NCBI GenBank assembly: GCA_018449715.1
Contig: JAAVVA010000002.1
Span: 248,001 to 312,000 of the forward strand
Direction: 5' to 3'
DNA from: Acidobacteriaceae bacterium dw_441
GTDB taxonomy: Bacteria; Acidobacteriota; Terriglobia; Terriglobales; Acidobacteriaceae
DNA length: 64,000 nucleotides
In this document: positions 53,458 through 61,724 of the stretch, piece after piece
How positions within the stretch are numbered: position 1 is the first letter of the stretch
Layout of the letters: every line of letters starts with the position of its first letter
The notes under the pieces: generated by a model
Seen by the model: the letters and a program-made list of their open reading frames with translations, nothing else
Told to the model about the DNA's origin: nothing
Database searches by the model: none
Made by a program: the position numbers and the translations under genes

Positions 53458-54866
53458 ACCACCGAATCTCCATCTCGCTGCGCCTCACCATGTGGTTCGG
53501 TATCATTTTCTTCGTGGTTTGGGCCATCTTTGGCACTGCCATGTGGTTCAACCTGAAGCACACGCTGACCGGAGAACGCCGGTTAACGCTGACGCGGCGC
53601 ATGGACCGCTTGCAGGAACTGCTCACACGCAACAAGAGCGAGACAGAAGCCGACCGCATTCAGGACTTTGAAGACTTCGCCTACGCCACAGGCAACGGCC
53701 TTTCCGAGATCTTTCACACGAACGGACAACGCGCCCTGCCCTCTCCTTCACTTGCCGCGCGCGGCTTTGCATGGCCCGCAGTGCAGCCGGGCGAACAAGA
53801 GAGATTCATCCATGTCGAGTCGGAGGGTCGGCCCTACTGGGTGATGACGCGAAAGGTCTCCATCGAAGGCGGAGAATCGCTCGTGCTGATGGCCGCAGCT
53901 CCAGAGGCAGGAAATCTGATCGTGCTGGAGAACTTCTGGACCGGCCTGATGATCTCCGCGCCTATCCTCCTGCTGCTCTCGCTCGGCTGCGGTTACTGGA
54001 TTAGCCGCAGGGCACTAGATCCGGTCGATCAAATTACCGCGAAGGCAAGGTCCATCAGCATCCGCAGCCTCTCCGAGAGACTTCCCGCTGCAGAGACACA
54101 GGATGAGATACAGCGACTGGCGGAGACCTGTAACGCCATGCTGGACAGGATCGAATCCGCGGTAAACCGCATCAAGCAGTTCACCGCCGATGCCTCGCAC
54201 GAGCTGCGCGGCCCTCTCTCGTTTGTGCGAACTGTTGCCGAGATCGCCATGCGCAGGCCTGAAACAGATGTAGCCAACCACAGGGCATTTCAAGAGATTG
54301 TGGATGAAGTTTCTAAAGCAACCGAAATGCTCGAAAGCCTGTTGACTCTCGCACGCGCCGATGCGGCTCCAAGGTCCGCAGAACTCTCGCCTGTCGATCT
54401 GAATGATGTGATAGCGGAAGCATGCAACATGGCTCAGCCGGTTGCCGCAAGATCGAGCGTGGAAATCTCCGTGACCTGCCCTCGCAATCCCGTCACCGTG
54501 CTGGGAGATTTCCCCAGCCTTCGCCGTCTGCTGTGGATCATACTCGACAATGCAATCAAGTACACGGAAGGACCAGGCAGGATCGAGATCGACCTCAACA
54601 CGCAAACAGGAAAAGCTGTGCTTGAAGTACGGGATCAAGGCATTGGCATTGCCGAGCAGGACCTGCCGCACATCTTCGATCGCTTCTATCGCGCAGACCC
54701 TTCGCGCAGCCAGGTAGAAGGCAATGGCCTGGGCCTTGCGATTGCTGCATGGATCGCCGAGCTACACGATGCGAGACTAAGCGTTACCAGCAAGGAAAGC
54801 ATAGGCACAACCGTTCGCATGGTAATGCCACTGGCTCTGACACAGAGCCATGCAATCTCTAGGTAG
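53454..54866 (+). CDS. Sensor histidine kinase (HAMP-HisKA-HATPase)
   Basis: A 470-residue inner-membrane kinase. Two membrane helices (about 13-34 and 165-186) flank a periplasmic sensor domain of about 130 residues. HAMP follows, then the phospho-His in DASHELRGPLSF and the ATPase boxes DNAIKYTE, DQGIGIAEQDLPHIFDRFYR and GNGLGLAIA. It partners with the overlapping response regulator. The signal is unknown; the neighbourhood suggests phosphate or an organic phosphate. It converges on nagA with a four-base gap. Confidence 0.95.
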   Translation: MNHRISISLRLTMWFGIIFFVVWAIFGTAMWFNLKHTLTGERRLTLTRRMDRLQELLTRNKSETEADRIQDFEDFAYATGNGLSEIFHTNGQRALPSPSLAARGFAWPAVQPGEQERFIHVESEGRPYWVMTRKVSIEGGESLVLMAAAPEAGNLIVLENFWTGLMISAPILLLLSLGCGYWISRRALDPVDQITAKARSISIRSLSERLPAAETQDEIQRLAETCNAMLDRIESAVNRIKQFTADASHELRGPLSFVRTVAEIAMRRPETDVANHRAFQEIVDEVSKATEMLESLLTLARADAAPRSAELSPVDLNDVIAEACNMAQPVAARSSVEISVTCPRNPVTVLGDFPSLRRLLWIILDNAIKYTEGPGRIEIDLNTQTGKAVLEVRDQGIGIAEQDLPHIFDRFYRADPSRSQVEGNGLGLAIAAWIAELHDARLSVTSKESIGTTVRMVMPLALTQSHAISR

Positions 54867-54870
54867 CTGT

Positions 54871-56001
54871 TTATAAAATTTGAGTTCCCTGAAGAATCAC
54901 GGACTCTATGCTTACCGAGGAACCCGGCTCCCACGTAAAGCGAATCATATCTCCCAACGCCCCGACCTGAAGCCTTCCTTCACGCCCCACGAAACGCGCG
55001 GGGTTCTGCGTAGCAAGCTGCAGAGACTCCGCCAGCGAGAGATGTTTGTTCGCCACGTGCGCCACCGCATCTTTCAGTGGAAGAGCGGAGCCTGCCAGAA
55101 AACGCGTCCCCGGAAGGCTGAGGCGTCCATCCGGTGATAGCTTAACAACTCCTCCGATTGGAGTCTTGTAGAGCCCGGGCGGCATTCCTCCAAGGGCCAC
55201 GGTGTCTGAAGCCAGAATCGCCCGCTCCAGCCCCTTTGCCCGAAGCATGACCTTCAGCGTGTCGTCAGGAAGATGATGACCATCTGCGATCAGCATTGCG
55301 GTCAGGCGATCATCGGCGAGTTGCGTCCAAAGCAGGTTCGGATGTCGTGGCAACGGATCGGCGACACCGTTGCCGAGATGGGTGGAGAGTGTAGCCCCGG
55401 CATCAACAGCCGCGTGAATCTGCTCGACCGAAGCATGTGTATGTCCGATGGAAACCAGAACGCCACGCTGATGTAAAGAGGCAATATAGACAGGCGCTTC
55501 CTCGAAGTGAGGCGATACCGTAACCATCTTCACCAGGTGACCGCAGACCTGCTGCCAGCGGTCAAACTCTGCAACCGATGGAGGCCGAATATATGCGCGG
55601 GGATGCGCTCCTCGCGGACCATCTTCCGGAGAGAGATGGGGACCTTCGACGTGCACACCGGGAATCATATGCTCCACCACAGGGTCGAGCCGCCTTGCAG
55701 TGGCTACTGCGCGAAGGCAATCAATAATCTTCTCTTCCGATGCAGTAATGATTGTCGGCAAAAAAGCAGTCACTCCAACCTTGAGCACACTACGAGTCAA
55801 CTCGATAACCGTATCGGTGGTCAGTCCGTCTCCATTGAGATCGAACCCACGATAGCCATTGATCTGTAGATCAACCAGCCCAGGAGAGAGCCACACAGGG
55901 TCGGCCCATGAAGCGTCGTTGATGGCCGTGATAACACTATCCTGCACGATGACTTCAATCCCTCTCCCCGTTTGAGGATCGCGTCCACTAATACGGTTCA
56001 T
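54871..56001 (-). CDS. nagA: N-acetylglucosamine-6-phosphate deacetylase
   Basis: A 376-residue metal-dependent TIM-barrel hydrolase that removes acetate from GlcNAc-6-P. LSPGLVDLQINGYRGFDLN opens the barrel. HVEGPHLSPEDGPRGAHP gives the metal Glu, SIGHTHASVEQIHAAVDAGATLSTHLGN the two metal His, and ILASDTVALGG the catalytic Asp. The ATG at 56001 overlaps the nagB stop (ATGA); the longer open frame inside nagB is not a credible start. It completes a symporter-nagB-nagA operon for amino-sugar use. Confidence 0.93.
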   Translation of the reverse strand: MNRISGRDPQTGRGIEVIVQDSVITAINDASWADPVWLSPGLVDLQINGYRGFDLNGDGLTTDTVIELTRSVLKVGVTAFLPTIITASEEKIIDCLRAVATARRLDPVVEHMIPGVHVEGPHLSPEDGPRGAHPRAYIRPPSVAEFDRWQQVCGHLVKMVTVSPHFEEAPVYIASLHQRGVLVSIGHTHASVEQIHAAVDAGATLSTHLGNGVADPLPRHPNLLWTQLADDRLTAMLIADGHHLPDDTLKVMLRAKGLERAILASDTVALGGMPPGLYKTPIGGVVKLSPDGRLSLPGTRFLAGSALPLKDAVAHVANKHLSLAESLQLATQNPARFVGREGRLQVGALGDMIRFTWEPGSSVSIESVILQGTQIL

Positions 56002-56786
56002 CGCGCCTCGACAGAGACCAGGTCGGATGCAGAATCTGGATCGAGATAAAGCGACCAATGGGAGTGCGTCCTGAGTGCTGTCGCAGGAACCAAGCCACTG
56101 ATGGGCTCCTGAAGAGTGCGGCGGACAGCCACTTTTTTGATCTCTCCCGGAACACAACAGAAGATACGACCCGACGCGAGTAAACGCGGAACAGTGAGGG
56201 TCAATGCGTGCGTGGGAACATTCTCGATACGGTCAAAACAACGATCATCCACCTGTTGCTGACGACAGGCGAGATCCAACTGTACGACCTTCACATCAGC
56301 GGGATCGCTCAGATCCGCGGGAGGATCGTTAAATGCAAGATGTCCATTCGCGCCGATTCCACAGCAAACAATATCGATAGGCGCAGCAGCCAGCTTTTCC
56401 GCGTATGCAACCGCGGTCGCTTCCGCATCAGTTCCGGGATCAAGCAGTTCCACCGAAGCGAACGGCAGGCGATCAAAGATTGTGCGACGCAGCCACAGAC
56501 CGAAACGCTGAGGAGCGTCAGGCGCCAATCCCAGATACTCATCCATGTGAAAGGCCGTTACGCGGGACCAGTCGATACCGGGCATGAGGATAAGTTCCGC
56601 AAGCATTTCGGACTGGCTCGGAGCAGCGGCAAAGATCATGCGCACTCCTTGCTGCGTTTGCAGCCGGCGGCGCAGGTCTTCGGCAATATCTTCAGCAGCT
56701 TTTCTTCCCATCGCTACGCGCGATGCAGCGATGAGGGGTTCGGGCATGGATTTTTCTATCAGGCTTGGTCGCATAGCTTCAATCAT
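55998..56786 (-). CDS. nagB: Glucosamine-6-phosphate deaminase (variant active site)
   Basis: About 262 residues of the NagB/6-phosphogluconolactonase fold, converting GlcN-6-P to fructose-6-P and ammonia. The substrate loop FHMDEYLGL is present. The catalytic loop reads GIGANGHLAFNDP, while E. coli NagB has GVGNDGHIAFNEP. The ring-opening His is kept, but the Asp141 and Glu148 positions are Asn and Asp. A subfamily with ENGH/FNDP loops exists, so activity is likely, though kinetics may differ. The ATG at 56786 just past the symporter stop is chosen; in-frame ATGs up to 56831 lie inside the symporter gene. Confidence 0.85.
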   Translation of the reverse strand: MIEAMRPSLIEKSMPEPLIAASRVAMGRKAAEDIAEDLRRRLQTQQGVRMIFAAAPSQSEMLAELILMPGIDWSRVTAFHMDEYLGLAPDAPQRFGLWLRRTIFDRLPFASVELLDPGTDAEATAVAYAEKLAAAPIDIVCCGIGANGHLAFNDPPADLSDPADVKVVQLDLACRQQQVDDRCFDRIENVPTHALTLTVPRLLASGRIFCCVPGEIKKVAVRRTLQEPISGLVPATALRTHSHWSLYLDPDSASDLVSVEAR

Positions 56787-56790
56787 AAGA

Positions 56791-58311
56791 TTACGTCGTC
56801 TGGTGAATGTGAGAGGAAGCATCTGGATCATTGATCAGATCGAGCAGACGATCTGCAGAAGGATTTTTCGCTGGCCAGAGCAAACCGACTCCAACAAAAA
56901 CGATCAGCGAACTGAGCACCGGACCTGCAATCGTGATGGTAGTCGTGAGATCACCAGGCAAATGCGCAATCTGCACCGGGAATACAAATTTAATCAGGGC
57001 AAAGGCAATGGCGCCTGCAAGCCACGAGGCGATGGCCGCATTCGCACCGGAACGCTTGAAGAGATTCAACATGCCAAAGAGCATCGGAATCGCAATGGGT
57101 CCCAGCAGCGCTCCGTACCATAGGATGACGAGCCCGAAGACCCCACCAAAATTGTCAGCCGTAAGCGCGATAACCATGCTGAGCAGGAGAAACAGAAGCG
57201 TACAGATTCTTCCCGAAAGCAGTTGGATACGATCGCTCGGGCGCTGGCGATCCTTACGCAAGGCCGGAAGAATATCGCGGATCACCACCGACGAAATCGC
57301 ATTCGCATCCGAAGAGGTCATCGCCATAGTGTGGGCAAACATCCCAGCCAGAACCAGTCCAATAAGCCCCTGAGGCAGAAGCGTCTTCGTCAGCATAGCG
57401 TAAGACTCTGAAGGATCCTGCAGGTGAGGCAACAGCAAAGGAGACGCCCACATCGGGAAGAAGAGCACCAAGGGCCAGACGAGATACAGCACAGCCGAAA
57501 GGAGTGCAGCCTTGCGAGCCGCCTTCTCCGAAGGAGCCGCGATGAAGCGTTGCGCCAGGTTCCAGGTTCCTCCGTTATAAGAAAGCGTGTTGACGAACAG
57601 ATACACCACCGCAAACGCCAGCGTGTACTGCCCCACAAAGGGCCGGGAATGACTCTCGGGAAGCCTGCCCCAAATAGTCCAGATCGCAGAGATGCCTCCA
57701 AGGCGAGCAAGCACAGCGACAAGCATCACGATGCCAGCAAGCACCTGGATAATGAACTGGCTCATATCCGTCAAAGCATCTGCCCAAAGCCCTCCCACCA
57801 CGGAGTAAACAACCGTGACAGAGCCCGTAATCAAGACGCCCCACAGCGGAGGAACATTGGCAAAAGCCTGTAGAAGAATCGCTGCTGAGGTCCACTTCGC
57901 ACCGACATCAAAGATCTTCAGCAGCGCGCCGCTCCATGCAAGTACCTGCTGCGCCGGAAGATTGTAGCGAACCGCAAGATACTCCAACGGCGATATGATC
58001 CCCAGCCTCTGTCGCAGCCTCGACCAGCGGCCCGGAAAAATATTGCAACCTATCACAAGCGCAACGCTGATGGAACAGGCCCACCAGATATAGATACTGA
58101 ACCCGGTCGTGTAGGCGATTGCGGCATAAGCAACAAAGACCGCAGAGCTATATCCGGACATATGATGCGAGATGCCGGAGAGCCACCACGGCATCGAGCC
58201 GCCTGCCGTAAAAAAATCGTTGGCGGTCTTGACCTTGGTACGCGCCCAAAGCCCCATCCCAAGCATCACCAGGAAGTAAAGACTCAGAACCAACCAATCT
58301 ATGATTTTCAT
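56791..58311 (-). CDS. Sodium:solute symporter (SSS family), probable amino-sugar importer
   Basis: A 506-residue inner-membrane protein with about 13 hydrophobic helices. SSS family features include the N-terminal ANDFFTAGGSMPWWLSGISHHMSGYSSAVFVAYAA and the motif MFAHTMAMTSSDANAISSVVIRDI, the sodium-site helix. It is first in the operon with nagB and nagA, so GlcNAc or a related amino sugar is the likely cargo (inference). The ribosome site is a weak AGG before the ATG. It shares a 111-base divergent region with the downstream multicopper oxidase. Confidence 0.9.
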   Translation of the reverse strand: MKIIDWLVLSLYFLVMLGMGLWARTKVKTANDFFTAGGSMPWWLSGISHHMSGYSSAVFVAYAAIAYTTGFSIYIWWACSISVALVIGCNIFPGRWSRLRQRLGIISPLEYLAVRYNLPAQQVLAWSGALLKIFDVGAKWTSAAILLQAFANVPPLWGVLITGSVTVVYSVVGGLWADALTDMSQFIIQVLAGIVMLVAVLARLGGISAIWTIWGRLPESHSRPFVGQYTLAFAVVYLFVNTLSYNGGTWNLAQRFIAAPSEKAARKAALLSAVLYLVWPLVLFFPMWASPLLLPHLQDPSESYAMLTKTLLPQGLIGLVLAGMFAHTMAMTSSDANAISSVVIRDILPALRKDRQRPSDRIQLLSGRICTLLFLLLSMVIALTADNFGGVFGLVILWYGALLGPIAIPMLFGMLNLFKRSGANAAIASWLAGAIAFALIKFVFPVQIAHLPGDLTTTITIAGPVLSSLIVFVGVGLLWPAKNPSADRLLDLINDPDASSHIHQTT

Positions 58312-58422
58312 TGACCTACATCATAACGTCACCACCGACACGCCCTTCCAGAATTACACCTCTTCAGAAGAAGAACAGTTATCATTTCAGAGTCGTTTTA
58401 TTCGGCATATACTCAGGCATCT

Positions 58423-59790
58423 ATGAATCGCAGGCAATTCCTGAAAACATCAGGCGCGACGGCGGCAAGCTGCGCTCTTCCAACGTTTGGCAAAGCTTTC
58501 TCTTCGGATACCCAGAACTTTTCCCTTGTCATCGACCAGACGAAGGTTGAGCTTGCCCCCGGCGTAGTCGTTCGCACCACGGGCTATAACGATCAGGCTC
58601 CCGGCCCGCTGCTGCGAATGCGCGAAGGCGTCCCTGCGCAAATCCATGTAACCAACCGCACGCCTCATCCGGAGATCGTGCATTGGCATGGCCTCCACAT
58701 CCCCTCGAACGTGGATGGCTCCACCGAAGAAGGCTTGCCAGAGATTCCTCCCGGCGAATCCCTTCTCTACAGCTTTACGCCGAACCCTTCCGGCTCCCGC
58801 TGGTACCACACGCACACCATGGCCATGCACGATCTCACTCGTGCCGCCTACTCCGGCCAGTACGGCTTTCTTTATATCGAGCCGAAGAATAACCCCGGTC
58901 GATACGATCAGGAGGTCTTTCTTGCCGCGCATCATTGGGAACCATCCTTCGCGGAAACAAAGGATACCTGGCGCAATTGCCCGGACATTATTTACCGATA
59001 CGCATCCTTCAACGATAAGCTGCTAAGCGCTGCCGAGCCGTTGCGAGTCGAACAAGGGCAACGCATCCTGTTTCACTTTCTGAATGCAAGCGCGACCGAA
59101 GACGTTTTGCTCTCTCTTCCCGGTCACCGCTTCCTTATCGTCGCGCTCGACGGCAACCCTGTCCCGCATCCCGCACCAGTCGAAGTCCTGTCCCTGGGCG
59201 TCGCTGAACGCGTCGATGCAATCGTCGAAATGAACCACTCCGGTAAATGGATTCTTGGTTCCCTCAATCCCTCCGAACGCAATAAAGGATTAGGGCTAGT
59301 CATTGAATACGCGGACGCAACGGGCGAACCTCAATGGATTGCCCCAACGCACATCGACTGGCGCTACAACCTCTTCTCCGCAGAGCCTCTTCCCGCAGAA
59401 CAGGACCCGCAGAACCTCGTCACCATGCTCTTTGAAAAGAAGACCGCGGAAGCAATGCGCGGCATGAGCATGATGGATACCTACACGATCAACGGACAGT
59501 CCTTCCCTGACGTGCCGCCGCTCAAGGTTCGCGAGGGAGAGCATCATCGACTGCGTTTTGTGAATGCCACCGGATGCGCCCACCCCATTCATATTCATCG
59601 CCACAGCTTCGAGCTGAAACGAGTTGCGGAGGTCTCTGTCTCCGGCATCATGAAAGATACCGTGCTTCTGCCTCGCTATGGCGTGATCGACGTAGATCTT
59701 CTGGCGAATCAGCCTGGCCCCACACTCTTCCACTGCCATCAGCAACTGCACATGGACTACGGTTTCATGCAGATGATCCACTACGTGTAA
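58423..59790 (+). CDS. Tat-exported multicopper oxidase
   Basis: A 455-residue three-domain type oxidase. The N-terminus MNRRQFLKTSGATAASCALP is a twin-arginine signal. Copper motifs appear in order: HWHGLHIP, WYHTHTM, HPIHIHRHSFEL and HCHQQLHMDYGFM. The last lacks the usual Cys-His-x3-Ile-x3-His-x4-Met wording exactly but keeps HCH and the axial Met. It probably oxidises metal ions or an organic electron donor in the periplasm. The spermidine-dehydrogenase-like gene follows after 28 bases, so the two are likely co-transcribed. Confidence 0.9.
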   Translation: MNRRQFLKTSGATAASCALPTFGKAFSSDTQNFSLVIDQTKVELAPGVVVRTTGYNDQAPGPLLRMREGVPAQIHVTNRTPHPEIVHWHGLHIPSNVDGSTEEGLPEIPPGESLLYSFTPNPSGSRWYHTHTMAMHDLTRAAYSGQYGFLYIEPKNNPGRYDQEVFLAAHHWEPSFAETKDTWRNCPDIIYRYASFNDKLLSAAEPLRVEQGQRILFHFLNASATEDVLLSLPGHRFLIVALDGNPVPHPAPVEVLSLGVAERVDAIVEMNHSGKWILGSLNPSERNKGLGLVIEYADATGEPQWIAPTHIDWRYNLFSAEPLPAEQDPQNLVTMLFEKKTAEAMRGMSMMDTYTINGQSFPDVPPLKVREGEHHRLRFVNATGCAHPIHIHRHSFELKRVAEVSVSGIMKDTVLLPRYGVIDVDLLANQPGPTLFHCHQQLHMDYGFMQMIHYV

Positions 59791-59818
59791 CAAAGAACAT
59801 CTTTCGAGCATAGGACCC

Positions 59819-61678
59819 ATGAAGCATCCTCACGATCAGCGCGACTCCGACCTGCTTGGCATGAGCCAACCGATTCAGCGGGAAGACAATCTTTCTGCCG
59901 CCGACAAAGCATCTCCTCTCGTCTACGGCCTTACCGAGCAGGATTGGAACGGCTTCAGCGGTATCGGGGATTATCGAAACGCAAACGGAAATGTTCACGC
60001 GGCCATGCTCGCTGGCCATGCAGTCAGGGACGAGTCCGTCGATCCGTTCTCCCTCGCTCCCAGCACCCCGGACGAGACCTACGACTGCGTGATCGTCGGA
60101 GGAGGAATCAGCGGACTCGCCTCTGCGCAGACCTTCAAGCAACGCTCGCCGGGAAAGACCTGCCTCATCCTCGAAAATCACCCCGTCTTCGGCGGCGAGG
60201 CTCGCCGTAACGAGTTCGAAGTAAATGGCCATCACCTCATCGCGGCGCAAGGTTCCGCAATGTTCTTTCCGCCGTTTCCCGGCTCGGCGTTGTTCGATTT
60301 CTACCAATCGATCGGTTTCGATGGAAAGGGGCTCGATTATCAAACCCTTTCCTCCGATCTGGAAGCAATGAAAGTTTCGAACACCACCTACGCCGGAACC
60401 GGCCCTAATCATGGCATGTTCTTCGGCTCAAAGTTCGGTCATCCCGAAGGCCTCTGGGTCGCGGACCCATATGGCAAAAAACTCGAAGGAACTCCGTTCC
60501 CCGCGGAGGTAAAAAGCCAGCTTCTCGGCCAGCGCAAGCCGCCTTCGTCTGAACAGTTCCCTTTGTCGAAGAGCTTTGGAGACGAAGCTTCTTTGACGCT
60601 GGATCGCATCTCGATGGAAGAGTTGTTAATCCGGAATCACGGCTACACCCGCGACACCATTCGCACCTACATGCCCTACGCCGGAAGCGCCGCCGGAGCA
60701 TCCGCCGATGCTATCTCCGCGCTGGCCGACTATGCACCCGACCTCATCTTTCCTTACGACACCAAACAGGGATCACAGATGTTCCCCGGAGGAAACGCCG
60801 GGATTGCACGCTTTCAGGTCAAGGCTCTTATCCCCGAGGCGCTCGGTGGGCCCGCAACCACCTCCGGACTTCTCCATGCTCCCATCAACTTCAACGCGCT
60901 CGACCGCCCTGGTCAACCTGTCCGCATTCGACTCAACGCAACAGTGCACGCCGTGCAGCATGAAGGCTCTCCGGAGCAATCAACAACAGTGAATGTTGAC
61001 TACATGCATGAAGGCAGGTTCCATCGGATTCGTGCGCGCTCTGTTGTAATGGCTGGCGGATGGTCTACATGGCGCGTCGTAAAGGATCTTCCCGAAGCTC
61101 ATCGTGAGTCCTATCAGCAGTTCTTCCGAATGCCCTGCCTCGTCGCGAACATCGCCCTGACCAACTGGCGTTTTCTCGCAAAGCAAGGCCTCAGCGAAGC
61201 CTCCTGGTACGAGGGTCTTGGCAACTCCTTCGCCGTGCGGCGTCTGCCCTCCTACGCCGTCAACAACGCTCCCCTTACCCCTGATGAGCCAGTAGTCCTG
61301 ACGATGAAAATTTACTTCACAGAACCCGGCCTGCCCTTGCAACAGCAGGCGACAAGAGGCCGCATGAAAATGCTCAGCACCCCCTTCTCCGAGTATGAAA
61401 AGTCTTTGCGTCAACAGTTCCAGCTTATGTTCGGACGGTGGGGCTTCGATGCGAAACGCGATATCGCTGGAATCATCCTCAATCGCTGGGGACACGCGTA
61501 TCTCTGCGCTCAGCCCGGCTTCTTCTTCGGTACGGACGGAAAACCTGCCCCACGCGAGATCCTTCGCAAGGCTCCCTTCAACCGAATCTCCTTTGCCAAC
61601 TCCGATCTCTCCGGAATCATGGATCACCGCGCATCCATCGCTGAAGCGCAACGCGCGACCGAACAACTGCTTGCCTGA
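59819..61678 (+). CDS. FAD-dependent oxidoreductase, spermidine dehydrogenase-like
   Basis: A 619-residue flavoprotein. The dinucleotide fold YDCVIVGGGISGLASAQTFKQRSPGKTCLILENH and the GGEARRNEFEVNGHHLIAAQG segment match the SpdH group, which is about 620 residues long with FAD and heme b. The N-terminal stretch GLTEQDWNGFSGIGDYRNANGNVHAAMLAGHAV aligns with the segment before the FAD domain in that family. No signal peptide is visible. Polyamine substrate is an assumption. It follows the multicopper oxidase by 28 bases, so the oxidase could accept its electrons (speculative). Confidence 0.75.
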   Translation: MKHPHDQRDSDLLGMSQPIQREDNLSAADKASPLVYGLTEQDWNGFSGIGDYRNANGNVHAAMLAGHAVRDESVDPFSLAPSTPDETYDCVIVGGGISGLASAQTFKQRSPGKTCLILENHPVFGGEARRNEFEVNGHHLIAAQGSAMFFPPFPGSALFDFYQSIGFDGKGLDYQTLSSDLEAMKVSNTTYAGTGPNHGMFFGSKFGHPEGLWVADPYGKKLEGTPFPAEVKSQLLGQRKPPSSEQFPLSKSFGDEASLTLDRISMEELLIRNHGYTRDTIRTYMPYAGSAAGASADAISALADYAPDLIFPYDTKQGSQMFPGGNAGIARFQVKALIPEALGGPATTSGLLHAPINFNALDRPGQPVRIRLNATVHAVQHEGSPEQSTTVNVDYMHEGRFHRIRARSVVMAGGWSTWRVVKDLPEAHRESYQQFFRMPCLVANIALTNWRFLAKQGLSEASWYEGLGNSFAVRRLPSYAVNNAPLTPDEPVVLTMKIYFTEPGLPLQQQATRGRMKMLSTPFSEYEKSLRQQFQLMFGRWGFDAKRDIAGIILNRWGHAYLCAQPGFFFGTDGKPAPREILRKAPFNRISFANSDLSGIMDHRASIAEAQRATEQLLA

Positions 61679-61698
61679 AAGACTCGCTTTTCTTTAGA

Positions 61699-61724
61699 GG
61701 CGCGCTTTACAAGTGAAGCGCGCC
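61699..61724. terminator. Perfect 9-bp hairpin between convergent genes
   Basis: GGCGCGCTT and AAGCGCGCC enclose an 8-base loop and abut the hrpB stop codon directly. No T-run follows on either strand, so terminator function is plausible but unproven. Confidence 0.5.

Noticed and set aside
54015..54671. Minus-strand 218-codon frame opposite the sensor kinase
   Set aside because: It lies antisense to the HAMP, HisKA and ATPase motifs and has no recognisable domain or start signal.
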